The notes: generated from the sequence alone by a model not told the origin. A stretch of DNA of 6,445 nt from Thermanaerothrix sp034436175 (GCA_964427505.1 CAYRUO010000048.1:1-6445), one strand, 5' to 3'. Shown: positions 1 to 6,060, counted from the stretch's first letter. Program-made: numbers and translations.

Positions 1-441
1 ATCGGGGGCGGGCTTGGCGCGCGGCACGTCCTCGCCGGTGACGATGATGTCAAAGTAATCCCGCAGGCCGGCACTGCGCAGTTTGCCCTCGGCCATGGCG
101 CGCGAGGTGGATGAAGCCACCGCCCGCGGCAAACCGGCGCGGGTAGCGTAGGTCAAAAGGTCGTGCGCGCCGGGCTTGGGCGGCACCCCTTCCCGCGCCA
201 ACGCTTCTAGAAAGTGCGCCTGGCGCAGGTGGTAGACGGTTTCAAACGGGAAGTTGCGCCCGAAGACCCGTTCAAACAGCGTTCGCACCTCGGTCTCGGA
301 GCGCCCGATCATCTGCAAAAAGATGTCATCGGTCAGGGTGTAACCGACCTGGGCGATGACCTCCGCCCACGAGCGCCGGGAGAGCGGCTCGGAATCCACC
401 AGCAGGCCGTCCAGGTCGAAGATTAACGCCGCTACAGACAT
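1..441 (-). CDS. HAD-superfamily hydrolase (phosphoglycolate phosphatase / beta-phosphoglucomutase type), N-terminal part
   Basis: The 147 visible codons begin MSVAALIFDLDGLLVDSEPL. HAD motif I (DLDGLLVDSE) starts around residue 9, with the two catalytic aspartates; the second DSE is typical of subfamily I phosphatases and beta-phosphoglucomutases. A helical cap region follows (residues ~20-80). Motif II is the serine/threonine run in AVASSTSRAMAE near residue 110, and motif III is the lysine in RAKPAPD at the very end of the window. Motif IV lies outside. Family members remove phosphate from, or move it on, small sugars or glycolate in the cytoplasm; the substrate cannot be read from this part. 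The start at 441 is preferred because GGAG (minus strand, about 448-451) sits 6 bases upstream; an in-frame ATG at 453 has no comparable site. The gene continues past the left edge. It is divergent from the PilZ gene and probably unrelated to it. Confidence 0.92.
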   Translation of the reverse strand, partial: MSVAALIFDLDGLLVDSEPLSRRSWAEVIAQVGYTLTDDIFLQMIGRSETEVRTLFERVFGRNFPFETVYHLRQAHFLEALAREGVPPKPGAHDLLTYATRAGLPRAVASSTSRAMAEGKLRSAGLRDYFDIIVTGEDVPRAKPAPD

Positions 442-472
442 GTGCTTCTCCATACGTATCCGACTGCGGGGG

Positions 473-478
473 ATTATA
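473..478 (-). promoter_or_regulatory. Putative -10 box for the HAD gene
   Basis: The minus strand reads TATAAT here, a perfect -10 hexamer, placing a transcription start near 466 and a leader of about 25 bases before the ATG at 441. No good -35 hexamer is seen 17 bases upstream; TTATCA lies 12 bases upstream (491-496). The box is flanked by a 5-bp inverted repeat (GCGGG 466-470, CCCGC 479-483). Confidence 0.45.
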
Positions 479-563
479 CCCGCTTTGGGGTGATAACGGG
501 CAGGTCGGCGGCATTTCTAACCGCTTTCTCATTATTTTTTAATCTTTCGCGGGCAAAAATCCG

Positions 564-569
564 TAAAAT
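564..569 (+). promoter_or_regulatory. Possible -10 box for the PilZ gene
   Basis: TAAAAT lies 26 bases before the PilZ start and just upstream of a strong AGGAGG ribosome site (578-583). An AT-rich stretch (531-545) precedes it but gives no clear -35 hexamer at standard spacing, so the assignment rests mostly on position. Confidence 0.3.
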
Positions 570-595
570 GATAGGGTAGGAGGACAGAAAGGGGT

Positions 596-1330
596 ATGGT
601 GATGGAAGAGATCAGCCAACCCAGGCAACGGGAGCCGTTAACGGCTTTGCGCGCGCTGGCCATCCAGCAACTGCCGCTGACGCTGGCGGTGCCCTACAAG
701 GGGCTGATCCTAGAACAGACGCTCCAGCCGCGCGCGGTGAGCAGTGAGGGTGTATTTTTCCCGCCGCCCAAGATCATGCTGTGCGCGGCAATTTATCAGA
801 CCGCCTACCTGCACAGCCGTTTTTTGCCGGCCACGGTGCGCGGCTACGTGCAGTGGCTGACCACCGAGCGCTGTGAACTGCACCTCTCGAATTTACGCTT
901 CCTGACCACGCCCTGGCGCCCGCGCCGCGAGCAGAGGGTACAGCCGGAAGAGCACCTGGCGGTCACGGTATGGGTTAACCGCCTGCCCTTCCAAGCCCTA
1001 TTAACCGATTTAAGCATCCACGGGGTGGGACTGCTCTTCGACAGTTGGGTGGAGACACCGCCGGCCAACCTGGAGCGCGGGTTGAAGTTCGATGTCACCC
1101 TGCCGCTGGCGAGCCAGCACGCCATCACGGTGGCGGCGGAACTGGTGCACGTGCGGCGCTATCAAGAACACCTCTGGCAGGTTGGGGCGCGCCTCTTCCC
1201 CACCCTCGAACAAGAGCGCTGGCTGGATCACTACGTGGCGGAGCGGCGGGTTGAGATTTATTCCGAATTAGAGCAACGCGCACGCGAACTGCGCGAGGTA
1301 GCGCAGGGCTCGGGGTTGTTCTTCTTGTAG
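596..1330 (+). CDS. PilZ-domain protein, probable c-di-GMP receptor
   Basis: A 244-residue cytoplasmic protein without signal peptide or membrane segments. The C-terminal half carries the PilZ signature: an RxxxR motif (R110 and R114 in RREQR) and, after the usual gap, DLSIHG (D138, S140, G143), matching the (D/N)xSxxG consensus. Known PilZ domains bind cyclic di-GMP through these residues and pass the signal to motility, surface or matrix machinery. Residues ~25-100 form a beta-rich N-terminal domain like the accessory domain of YcgR-type proteins, though I cannot name its family. Residues ~203-236 are rich in Glu and Arg and probably form a helix. Two starts are possible: ATG 596, 12 bases after AGGAGG, and ATG 602, 7 bases after AAGGGG; the choice changes only two residues. 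No cyclase, phosphodiesterase or motility gene is adjacent, so its output is unknown. Confidence 0.85.
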   Translation: MVMEEISQPRQREPLTALRALAIQQLPLTLAVPYKGLILEQTLQPRAVSSEGVFFPPPKIMLCAAIYQTAYLHSRFLPATVRGYVQWLTTERCELHLSNLRFLTTPWRPRREQRVQPEEHLAVTVWVNRLPFQALLTDLSIHGVGLLFDSWVETPPANLERGLKFDVTLPLASQHAITVAAELVHVRRYQEHLWQVGARLFPTLEQERWLDHYVAERRVEIYSELEQRARELREVAQGSGLFFL

Positions 1331-1390
1331 AACGTTGCTTGCGGGTAAGCCGTCTTAAAACCTTATCCAAAGATTATACAAACGTTTTTA

Positions 1391-1414
1391 TTGACAAACC
1401 TGACCCTCTATAAT
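1391..1414 (+). promoter_or_regulatory. Putative promoter of the DUF427-osmoprotectant transporter operon
   Basis: TTGACA (1391-1396) and TATAAT (1409-1414) are both perfect consensus hexamers, but only 12 bases apart rather than about 17. Either TATAAT works with a weak -35 (TTTTAT 1386-1391), or TTGACA works with a poorer -10 (TCGAAT 1414-1419, exactly 17 bases away). The region is AT-rich compared with the flanking genes and lies in the only sizeable gap ahead of the five-gene run, so a promoter here is likely even though the exact boxes are ambiguous. Transcription from TATAAT would start near 1421. Confidence 0.55.
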
Positions 1415-1456
1415 CGAATGCAGGTTGTCCGATATGGATATGGATGAGGGTCAGGT
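1398..1456. repeat. Perfect 11-bp inverted repeat spanning -10 box and ribosome site
   Basis: ACCTGACCCTC (1398-1408) is exactly complementary to GAGGGTCAGGT (1446-1456), with 37 bases between the arms. The left arm abuts TATAAT at 1409. The right arm contains the purine-rich AGG/GAGG sequence that serves the starts at 1459 and 1462. It could be a two-site operator, or an RNA hairpin that hides the ribosome site if transcription starts upstream of 1398. Which, if either, cannot be told from the sequence. Confidence 0.6.
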
Positions 1457-1458
1457 GC

Positions 1459-1950
1459 ATGATGGTTGAAACATCGTCTTCCTACCGCCAGGTGGAATCG
1501 GTTTGGGACTATCCCCGCCCACCGCGGCTTGAACCCACCCCGCGCCGGTTGGAAGTTTACTTCGGCGATACCTGCATTGCCGCCACCCAGCGTGGTCTGC
1601 GGGTGCTGGAAACCGGCCACCCGCCGGTGTATTACTTTCCCCCCGAGGATGTGCACCGCGAGTTTCTGATACCTTCACCACGGCGCAGTTTGTGTGAGTG
1701 GAAAGGGATTGCAGTCTATTACCATGTGTGCGTCGGCGGCGCGCTGGCCGAAAATGCGGTCTGGTCATATCCAGACCCGACCCCGGCCTTTCGCGCGTTG
1801 GCGAACTACCTGGCGTTTTACCCGCAGAAGATGACGCGCTGCCTGGTGGATGGTGAAGTGGTGCGCCCCCAGCCGGGGCACTTTTACGGCGGTTGGATCA
1901 CTGCCGAGATTCGCGGTCCGTTCAAGGGTGAGGCGGGAGTTCAGGGGTAG
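1459..1950 (+). CDS. DUF427 domain-containing protein
   Basis: Essentially a single DUF427 domain of about 163 residues, cytoplasmic, with no signal peptide. Family hallmarks I recognise are the N-terminal ESVWDYPRPP segment, VLETGHPPVYYFPPEDV, the CEWKG motif (Cys about 40 residues after VYF), ENAVWSYPDP, LAFYPQKM, and the closing PQPGHFYGGWITAEIRGPFKG. The family is widespread in Actinobacteria, Chloroflexota and others; its biochemical role is not established, so no function is assigned. Three in-frame ATGs exist (1444, 1459, 1462). The later two are preferred because AGG at 1453-1455 and GAGG at 1446-1449 lie just upstream, whereas 1444 has no site and its codons fall inside the inverted-repeat arm. 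It stops 10 bases before the first permease gene and is probably co-transcribed with the transporter. Confidence 0.9.
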   Translation: MMVETSSSYRQVESVWDYPRPPRLEPTPRRLEVYFGDTCIAATQRGLRVLETGHPPVYYFPPEDVHREFLIPSPRRSLCEWKGIAVYYHVCVGGALAENAVWSYPDPTPAFRALANYLAFYPQKMTRCLVDGEVVRPQPGHFYGGWITAEIRGPFKGEAGVQG

Positions 1951-1960
1951 GTTGTTGATT

Positions 1961-2626
1961 ATGGACGTGTTCGAACGCGCCCTACTCTATGCCCTCAGCC
2001 GACAAGGGGAGTTCTGGCAGGCGGTATCTCAGCATCTGCTGTTGACCGTCAGTGCGGTGGTCATTGCGTTGATCATCGCGCTCCCGCTGGGGATCGGGAC
2101 GGCGCGCTCACGCTGGATGAGCCTGACCGTTATCAACTCGGTCAACGCCCTGCGAGTCGTTCCCAGCCTGGCGGTCTTGTTCCTGGTCATCCCCTACTTT
2201 GGCCTGAGCGCTACTGCCGCCGTGGTGGCACTGACCATACTTGCCATCCCGCCGATTCTGCTGAACACCGACGCCGCCTTCCGGTCTCTAGATCCCGGAC
2301 TGATCGAAGCGGCGCGCGGGATGGGGATGTCACCGCTTCAGATACTGACACGGGTTGAGTTACCGCTGGCTCTGCCTGTCATCCTGACCGGGATGCGCAC
2401 AGCAACGGTGGATGTCATGGCCAGCGCCACCTTAGCCGCCTTCGTCGGTAGTGGCGGCCTGGGGATCTATATTACGCGCGGTTTTGCGCTCTACGATTAC
2501 AGCATCTTGATGGTTGGGGCGATCCCGGTCGCCCTGCTTACCCTCGGCGCGGAAGCTGCTCTGGCCCTGCTTCAACGTCTGACACAACCGCTGCGAGCCT
2601 CCCTCGTAGTGGAATATTCCGATTAG
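1961..2626 (+). CDS. Glycine betaine/choline-type ABC transporter permease (OpuC-type), first subunit
   Basis: A 221-residue inner-membrane protein of the BPD permease family. Hydrophobic segments lie at about residues 24-46, 58-80, 84-103, 147-165 and 180-204. The cytoplasmic coupling loop that contacts the ATPase starts at E116: EAARGMGMSPLQILTRVELP, followed by the family's LALPVILTG. VGSGGLG near residue 165 is also typical of OpuB/OpuC/OsmW/OsmY permeases. The start at 1961 fits the family length and has AGG at 1949-1951; the frame is open further upstream but would overlap the DUF427 gene by 100 bases and add a non-family N-terminus. It pairs with the second permease at the operon end, presumably as a heterodimer. 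The stop codon overlaps the next gene's ribosome site. Confidence 0.93.
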   Translation: MDVFERALLYALSRQGEFWQAVSQHLLLTVSAVVIALIIALPLGIGTARSRWMSLTVINSVNALRVVPSLAVLFLVIPYFGLSATAAVVALTILAIPPILLNTDAAFRSLDPGLIEAARGMGMSPLQILTRVELPLALPVILTGMRTATVDVMASATLAAFVGSGGLGIYITRGFALYDYSILMVGAIPVALLTLGAEAALALLQRLTQPLRASLVVEYSD

Positions 2627-2637
2627 GAGAAACTCTT

Positions 2638-3537
2638 ATGAAACAACGACTAGGAATAAAGGTTTTACTGCTGCTTGGGGTGATGGCTTGGGTGTTGGCG
2701 GCGTGTGCGCCGCGCAGCGAGACGAAAGCCATTCGGGTCGCCTCTAAGGATTTTACCGAGCAGTTCATTTTGGGTGAGATGTATGCTCAACTCTTAGCCG
2801 CCAACGGCTATAGGGTGGAACGTAAGTTGAACCTGGGTGGAACGCCGGTGGCGCATCAGGCACTGCTGGCCGGTGAGATTGACCTCTACCCCGAATACAC
2901 CGGCACCGGCCTGCTGACCGTACTGAAACTACCCACTCAGAGCGATCCTGGCACGGTATATCAGACGGTCAAAGAGGAATATGCGCGCCAATTCAACCTG
3001 ATCTGGCTTGACCCCGCGCCGATGAATAACACGCAGGCTATCGCGATGAAGCGAGAGCGTGCGGAAGCCTTGGGCATCCGTACCATTTCTGACCTGGTGG
3101 CCCGCGCCGGTGAACTGGTGATGGTCGGCCCGCCGGAATTCCAAGAACGCGAGGATGGACTGCCCGGACTGCGCCGAGTCTATGGGGAATTCGCCTTCAA
3201 GGCGTATAAATCGGTGGATCCCGGCTTGCGCTACCAAGCCCTCAACAGCGGCGAGGCCGATGTGACGGTGGCCTTTGGCACGGATGGTGAAATCGCCGCC
3301 TTTGACCTCGTGGTGCTGGTGGACGATAAGGGCTTGTGGCCGCCGTATCAGGTAGCGCCGGTAGTGCGCAAGGCCGTTCTGGATGCGAATCCGCAGATTG
3401 CTACCCTGCTCAACCGGTTGGCACCGTATCTGACCGACAGCGTCATGCAGCGCCTGAACTATGAAGTCTCCGGGAAGCAACGCGAGCCGGCCGATGTGGC
3501 GCGGGAGTTCTTACAGCAACAAGGCTTATTAAAGTGA
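2638..3537 (+). CDS. Glycine betaine/choline-type ABC transporter substrate-binding lipoprotein (OpuCC/OsmX-like)
   Basis: A 299-residue exported lipoprotein. The N-terminus has a basic start (MKQRLGIK), a hydrophobic core and a lipobox LAAC with the lipidated cysteine at residue 23. The mature part is an OpuAC-type binding domain: VASKDFTEQFILGEMYAQLL (35-53), LNLGGTPVAHQALLAGEIDLYPEYTGTGL (65-92), and AFGTDGEIAAFDLVVLVDDKGLWPPYQVAPVVR (212-244), the usual C-terminal family signature. Relatives bind quaternary ammonium osmolytes such as glycine betaine, choline or carnitine in an aromatic cage and deliver them to the permease; the exact ligand cannot be read here. AGGAG at 2625-2629 lies 8 bases before the ATG and overlaps the preceding stop. 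Lipid anchoring, rather than a free periplasmic protein, suits a monoderm envelope as in many Chloroflexota. Confidence 0.93.
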   Translation: MKQRLGIKVLLLLGVMAWVLAACAPRSETKAIRVASKDFTEQFILGEMYAQLLAANGYRVERKLNLGGTPVAHQALLAGEIDLYPEYTGTGLLTVLKLPTQSDPGTVYQTVKEEYARQFNLIWLDPAPMNNTQAIAMKRERAEALGIRTISDLVARAGELVMVGPPEFQEREDGLPGLRRVYGEFAFKAYKSVDPGLRYQALNSGEADVTVAFGTDGEIAAFDLVVLVDDKGLWPPYQVAPVVRKAVLDANPQIATLLNRLAPYLTDSVMQRLNYEVSGKQREPADVAREFLQQQGLLK

Positions 3538-3552
3538 GATGGAGCATATTCG

Positions 3553-4524
3553 ATGGCGGCGATTGAGTTTCGCGGTGTGACCAAGCGCTATCCCAACGCC
3601 CCGTCGCCGGCGGTGGACAACATCAGCCTGCGGATCGAGGATGGCGAGTTTGTGGTCCTGCTGGGGCCCTCGGGATGTGGTAAGACCACCCTGCTCAAAA
3701 TGGTCAACCGGTTGATCGAGCCCAGCGCAGGGCACATTTACCTGGACGGTGTGGATATCCAAACTCTGCCGGTGACCCAACTGCGCCGCCGCATCGGTTA
3801 CGTCATCCAACAGGTGGGGCTGTTCCCCCACCTGACCGTGGCTAAAAACATCGCGGTGGTGCCCGAGTTGCTGGGCTGGCCGCGCGAGAAGATCGAGGCG
3901 CGCATTGACGAACTGCTGGAGATGGTACATCTGCCGCGCCATTTTCGCCAGCGCTACCCAGCCCAACTTTCGGGTGGGCAGCAACAGCGGGTGGGACTGG
4001 CCCGCGCGCTTGCCGCCGACCCCGAGGTGTTGCTGATGGACGAGCCGTTTGGGGCGATTGATGCCATCACCCGCGCCAGTTTGCAAGATCAAGTGTTGGA
4101 ATTACAGCGCCGCCTGCATAAGACCATTCTGTTTGTTACCCACGACGTGGACGAAGCGCTTAAACTGGCCGACCGCATCCTGGTTTTGAATCAGGGCCGG
4201 TTGGTGCAATTTGATACCCCGTGTGCCCTGCTCACCCGTCCGGCGGATGCATTTGTGCGCCGCCTGCTCAATACCGAGGATCGCATCCGCCAGTTGGGTT
4301 TACTGCGGGTGGAAACGGTCATGTCGCCGTTACAGCGGGTAAACGGTTGGGCGCATCAGCCCCGTCTTCCCATCGGGAGCGACCTGCGCCAAGCGCTCTC
4401 GGCCCTGCTACAGCCCGGGGTGGCGTCCGTGGTCGTGACGGATCCCGAGGGACAACCCCGGGGGCAAATCACGTTTGAAGACCTGCGGCAGCGGCTGGGG
4501 TGCCGTCTGGAAGAGGCGTCATGA
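3553..4524 (+). CDS. Osmoprotectant ABC transporter ATP-binding protein (OpuCA-like) with C-terminal CBS-like segment
   Basis: A 323-residue cytoplasmic ATPase. The nucleotide-binding domain is complete: Walker A GPSGCGKT (38-45), Q-loop at Q86/Q87 (VIQQVGLFPH), signature LSGGQQQR (139-146), Walker B VLLMDE (159-164) with D-loop FGAID, and switch histidine H197 in THDVDEA. These match the OpuCA/ProV/OsmV group that powers glycine betaine and choline uptake. After residue ~254 comes one CBS-like repeat (VETVMSPLQRV ... ASVVVTDPEGQPRGQITFEDLRQRL). Many OpuCA proteins carry two tandem CBS repeats and are longer (about 370-400 residues), so this one seems to have a half module. GGAG at 3541-3544 is 8 bases before the ATG. 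The stop overlaps the next start (ATGA), implying translational coupling. Confidence 0.95.
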   Translation: MAAIEFRGVTKRYPNAPSPAVDNISLRIEDGEFVVLLGPSGCGKTTLLKMVNRLIEPSAGHIYLDGVDIQTLPVTQLRRRIGYVIQQVGLFPHLTVAKNIAVVPELLGWPREKIEARIDELLEMVHLPRHFRQRYPAQLSGGQQQRVGLARALAADPEVLLMDEPFGAIDAITRASLQDQVLELQRRLHKTILFVTHDVDEALKLADRILVLNQGRLVQFDTPCALLTRPADAFVRRLLNTEDRIRQLGLLRVETVMSPLQRVNGWAHQPRLPIGSDLRQALSALLQPGVASVVVTDPEGQPRGQITFEDLRQRLGCRLEEAS

Positions 4525-5156
4525 GATTTTTAGTCAATTATCCCGAGGTAGTCGCACAACTGACCTGGCAGCATCTGCAATTGGTATTACTGCCGCTGGT
4601 GCTCGCAACCCTGATCGGCCTGCCCTTGGGTTGGGTGTTGCACCGCTCCCCGCGCCTGGCGTGGGGGGTTCTGGGTGTGCTAAACCTCATCTATACCATC
4701 CCCAGCCTGGCGTTGATGATCTTCCTCATTCCTTGGTTGGGGTTAAATGCACGCGCGGTAATGGCGGCGCTGACGCTCTACAGCGAGATCATCATTTTGC
4801 GCAACGTATTGGCCGGATTGGCCGGGGTGGACGCCGCCATCTTAGAAGCGGCGCGCGGTATGGGGATGACACGGTTTCAGATAGCATGGCGGGTGCAGTT
4901 GCCCTTAGCCCTGCCGGTGATCCTGACAGGGGTGCGCCTGGCGGCGATTCTGGCAATAGCCATTGCCACCATCGGGAGCAAATTCGGTGCCGGCGGCTTG
5001 GGCACCTTGCTCTTTGAGGGCATTGCCCAGGCCGGACGCATGGATAAAGTATGGGTTGGGGCGTTGGGGGTAGCCATACTCGCCCTTGCATTTAATTATG
5101 GTTTGCTCTGGCTCGAGCGGCGGCTGACCCCCTACCGCACCGCGTTACCGACCTGA
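4521..5156 (+). CDS. Glycine betaine/choline-type ABC transporter permease (OpuC-type), second subunit
   Basis: A 211-residue inner-membrane permease, paralogous to the one at 1961-2626. It has hydrophobic segments at about 20-40, 48-73, 78-98, 136-153 and 177-197, the NLIYTIPSLALM signature, and the ATPase-coupling loop beginning at E109 (EAARGMGMTRFQIAWRVQLP) followed by LALPVILTGVR and GAGGLG. It presumably forms the heterodimeric channel with the first permease. The ATG at 4521 overlaps the ATPase stop by 4 bases (ATGA) and has GAGG at 4513-4516 upstream; a GTG 21 bases earlier in frame is less likely. It is the last gene of the operon, and a convergent gene ends 85 bases downstream. Confidence 0.93.
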   Translation: MRFLVNYPEVVAQLTWQHLQLVLLPLVLATLIGLPLGWVLHRSPRLAWGVLGVLNLIYTIPSLALMIFLIPWLGLNARAVMAALTLYSEIIILRNVLAGLAGVDAAILEAARGMGMTRFQIAWRVQLPLALPVILTGVRLAAILAIAIATIGSKFGAGGLGTLLFEGIAQAGRMDKVWVGALGVAILALAFNYGLLWLERRLTPYRTALPT

Positions 5157-5170
5157 AAAGCCATACTTCC

Positions 5171-5190
5171 CACCCTACTCCGCGAGGGTG
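5171..5190. terminator. Weak hairpin between convergent genes, possible terminator
   Basis: CACCCT (5171-5176) pairs with AGGGTG (5185-5190) around an 8-base loop, 14 bases after the last transporter gene. Neither side has a clear run of T, so it is at best a weak intrinsic terminator; it is the only hairpin I see in the 85-base gap. Confidence 0.25.
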
Positions 5191-5241
5191 ATTGATTAGG
5201 ATAACCCCAGATCTTTACTTAACAGCCAGGGCACCCGGCGC

Positions 5242-5880
5242 TCAGGCGTAGCGCTGTTCTTTCCACACGTCGGCTTCGTTGTGGTAGCCGGCCTGCTCCC
5301 AAAAGCCGGGGCGATCTTCGGCGGTGAATTCCAGGCCGCGCAGCCACTTGGCGCCCTTCCAGAAGTAGGGCACTTTGAGGTCGTCCCGCCCGGGGATGGC
5401 ACCGACCACGCCGCGCAGGGGGAAGCCGTGCTCCGGGGTGAGCGGTTCGCCGTTGTAGTGGGTGGCGAGCAGGAAGTTCTCCGCCAGCACCACCTCCAGC
5501 GGCAGGTTGGCGGTGAAGCCGTATTCGGCGTGCTGGATGACGAAGCGCGCGGTGGGCTTGAGTTTGAGCAGGCCGAGGTCCATCAGCGTGCGCAGGCTAA
5601 CGCCTTCCCACACCGTATCCAGTTTGCTCCAACGGGTGACGCAGTGGATATCGAGGGTGAGGCGGGTGCGGGGCAGGCGGCTGAATTCCTCCCAGGTGAA
5701 GCGCAGGGGCTGTTCGACCTCGCCCCAGATGCGAAAATCCCAGGTGTTCAAATCCACACGTGGGACAGGCCCATAGTGAAGCACCGGGAAGCGGTTGGTC
5801 AGCGCCTGGCCGGGGGGCAGGCGGCGCTCGGCGCGGAATTTTTGTTCGTCTTGTTTGCGGCGCAAGATGTCGTCAAACAT
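5242..5880 (-). CDS. Sulfite-oxidase-like molybdopterin-dependent oxidoreductase
   Basis: A 212-residue protein made of one oxidoreductase molybdopterin-binding (SuoX/YedY-type) domain. The probable molybdenum-ligating cysteine is C80 in LDIHCVTRWSKLDTVWEGVSL; other family marks are VIQHAEYGFTANLPLEVVL, LLATHYNGEPLTPEHGFPLRG and the C-terminal WKGAKWLRGLEF ... DRPGFWEQAGYHNEADVWKEQRY. There is no Tat or Sec signal, no heme domain and no C-terminal Mo-cofactor dimerisation domain, so it is probably a cytosolic oxidoreductase rather than a classical sulfite oxidase or exported MsrP. Its electron partner and substrate are unknown, and no YedZ/MsrQ-type membrane partner is adjacent. GGGAG lies 8 bases before the ATG (minus strand, 5889-5893). 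It converges with the transporter operon and has its own promoter. Confidence 0.92.
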   Translation of the reverse strand: MFDDILRRKQDEQKFRAERRLPPGQALTNRFPVLHYGPVPRVDLNTWDFRIWGEVEQPLRFTWEEFSRLPRTRLTLDIHCVTRWSKLDTVWEGVSLRTLMDLGLLKLKPTARFVIQHAEYGFTANLPLEVVLAENFLLATHYNGEPLTPEHGFPLRGVVGAIPGRDDLKVPYFWKGAKWLRGLEFTAEDRPGFWEQAGYHNEADVWKEQRYA

Positions 5881-5900
5881 AGGTCACTCTCCCAAGTCAA

Positions 5901-5906
5901 ATTATA
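5901..5906 (-). promoter_or_regulatory. Putative -10 box for the molybdoenzyme gene
   Basis: The minus strand reads TATAAT, 20 bases before the start codon, just upstream of the GGGAG ribosome site. This implies a very short leader of roughly 13 bases. No convincing -35 hexamer is visible at 17 bases. Confidence 0.45.
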
Positions 5907-6059
5907 GCGGCAAGGTCGGAATTCGGGGAGCCGCTGAATAAAGTTGAGAGGGCTAATGGTGGGTGGCCTGCCAGCCAGGCCTGCTTGAGCAAGGGTCTCC
6001 GGGCGCGCAGGGGGAATCTGTGGGGGTCATCCGGTTGCGCTCACCCGCCCGTGCGCTTG
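5907..6059. other. Non-coding stretch upstream of the molybdoenzyme gene
   Basis: No supported gene. It contains one 6-bp hairpin, GGCCTG (5965-5970) with CAGGCC (5976-5981) around a 5-base loop, and the first copy of a GGGGTCATC 9-mer (6023-6031) that recurs at 6092-6100. Part of it may be upstream regulatory DNA for the minus-strand gene. Confidence 0.4.
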
Positions 6060-6060
6060 T

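Noticed and set aside
214..426. Plus-strand open frame across the HAD gene
   Set aside because: The minus frame carries clear HAD motifs; this frame is its antisense shadow.
1850..1960. Upstream extension of the first permease
   Set aside because: It would overlap the DUF427 gene and add a non-family N-terminus; ATG 1961 gives the normal length.
2929..3480. Long minus-strand open frame inside the binding-protein gene
   Set aside because: Antisense to a well-supported gene, with no recognisable domain.
3529..4092. Long minus-strand open frame inside the ATPase gene
   Set aside because: Antisense to a complete ABC ATPase; low stop density in GC-rich DNA explains it.
4475..5017. Plus-strand open frame overlapping the ATPase end and second permease
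   Set aside because: Out-of-frame shadow; the permease frame has the full coupling loop and membrane segments.
5281..5907. Plus-strand open frame opposite the molybdoenzyme
   Set aside because: The minus frame has the conserved cysteine region and family C-terminus, so this is a shadow.
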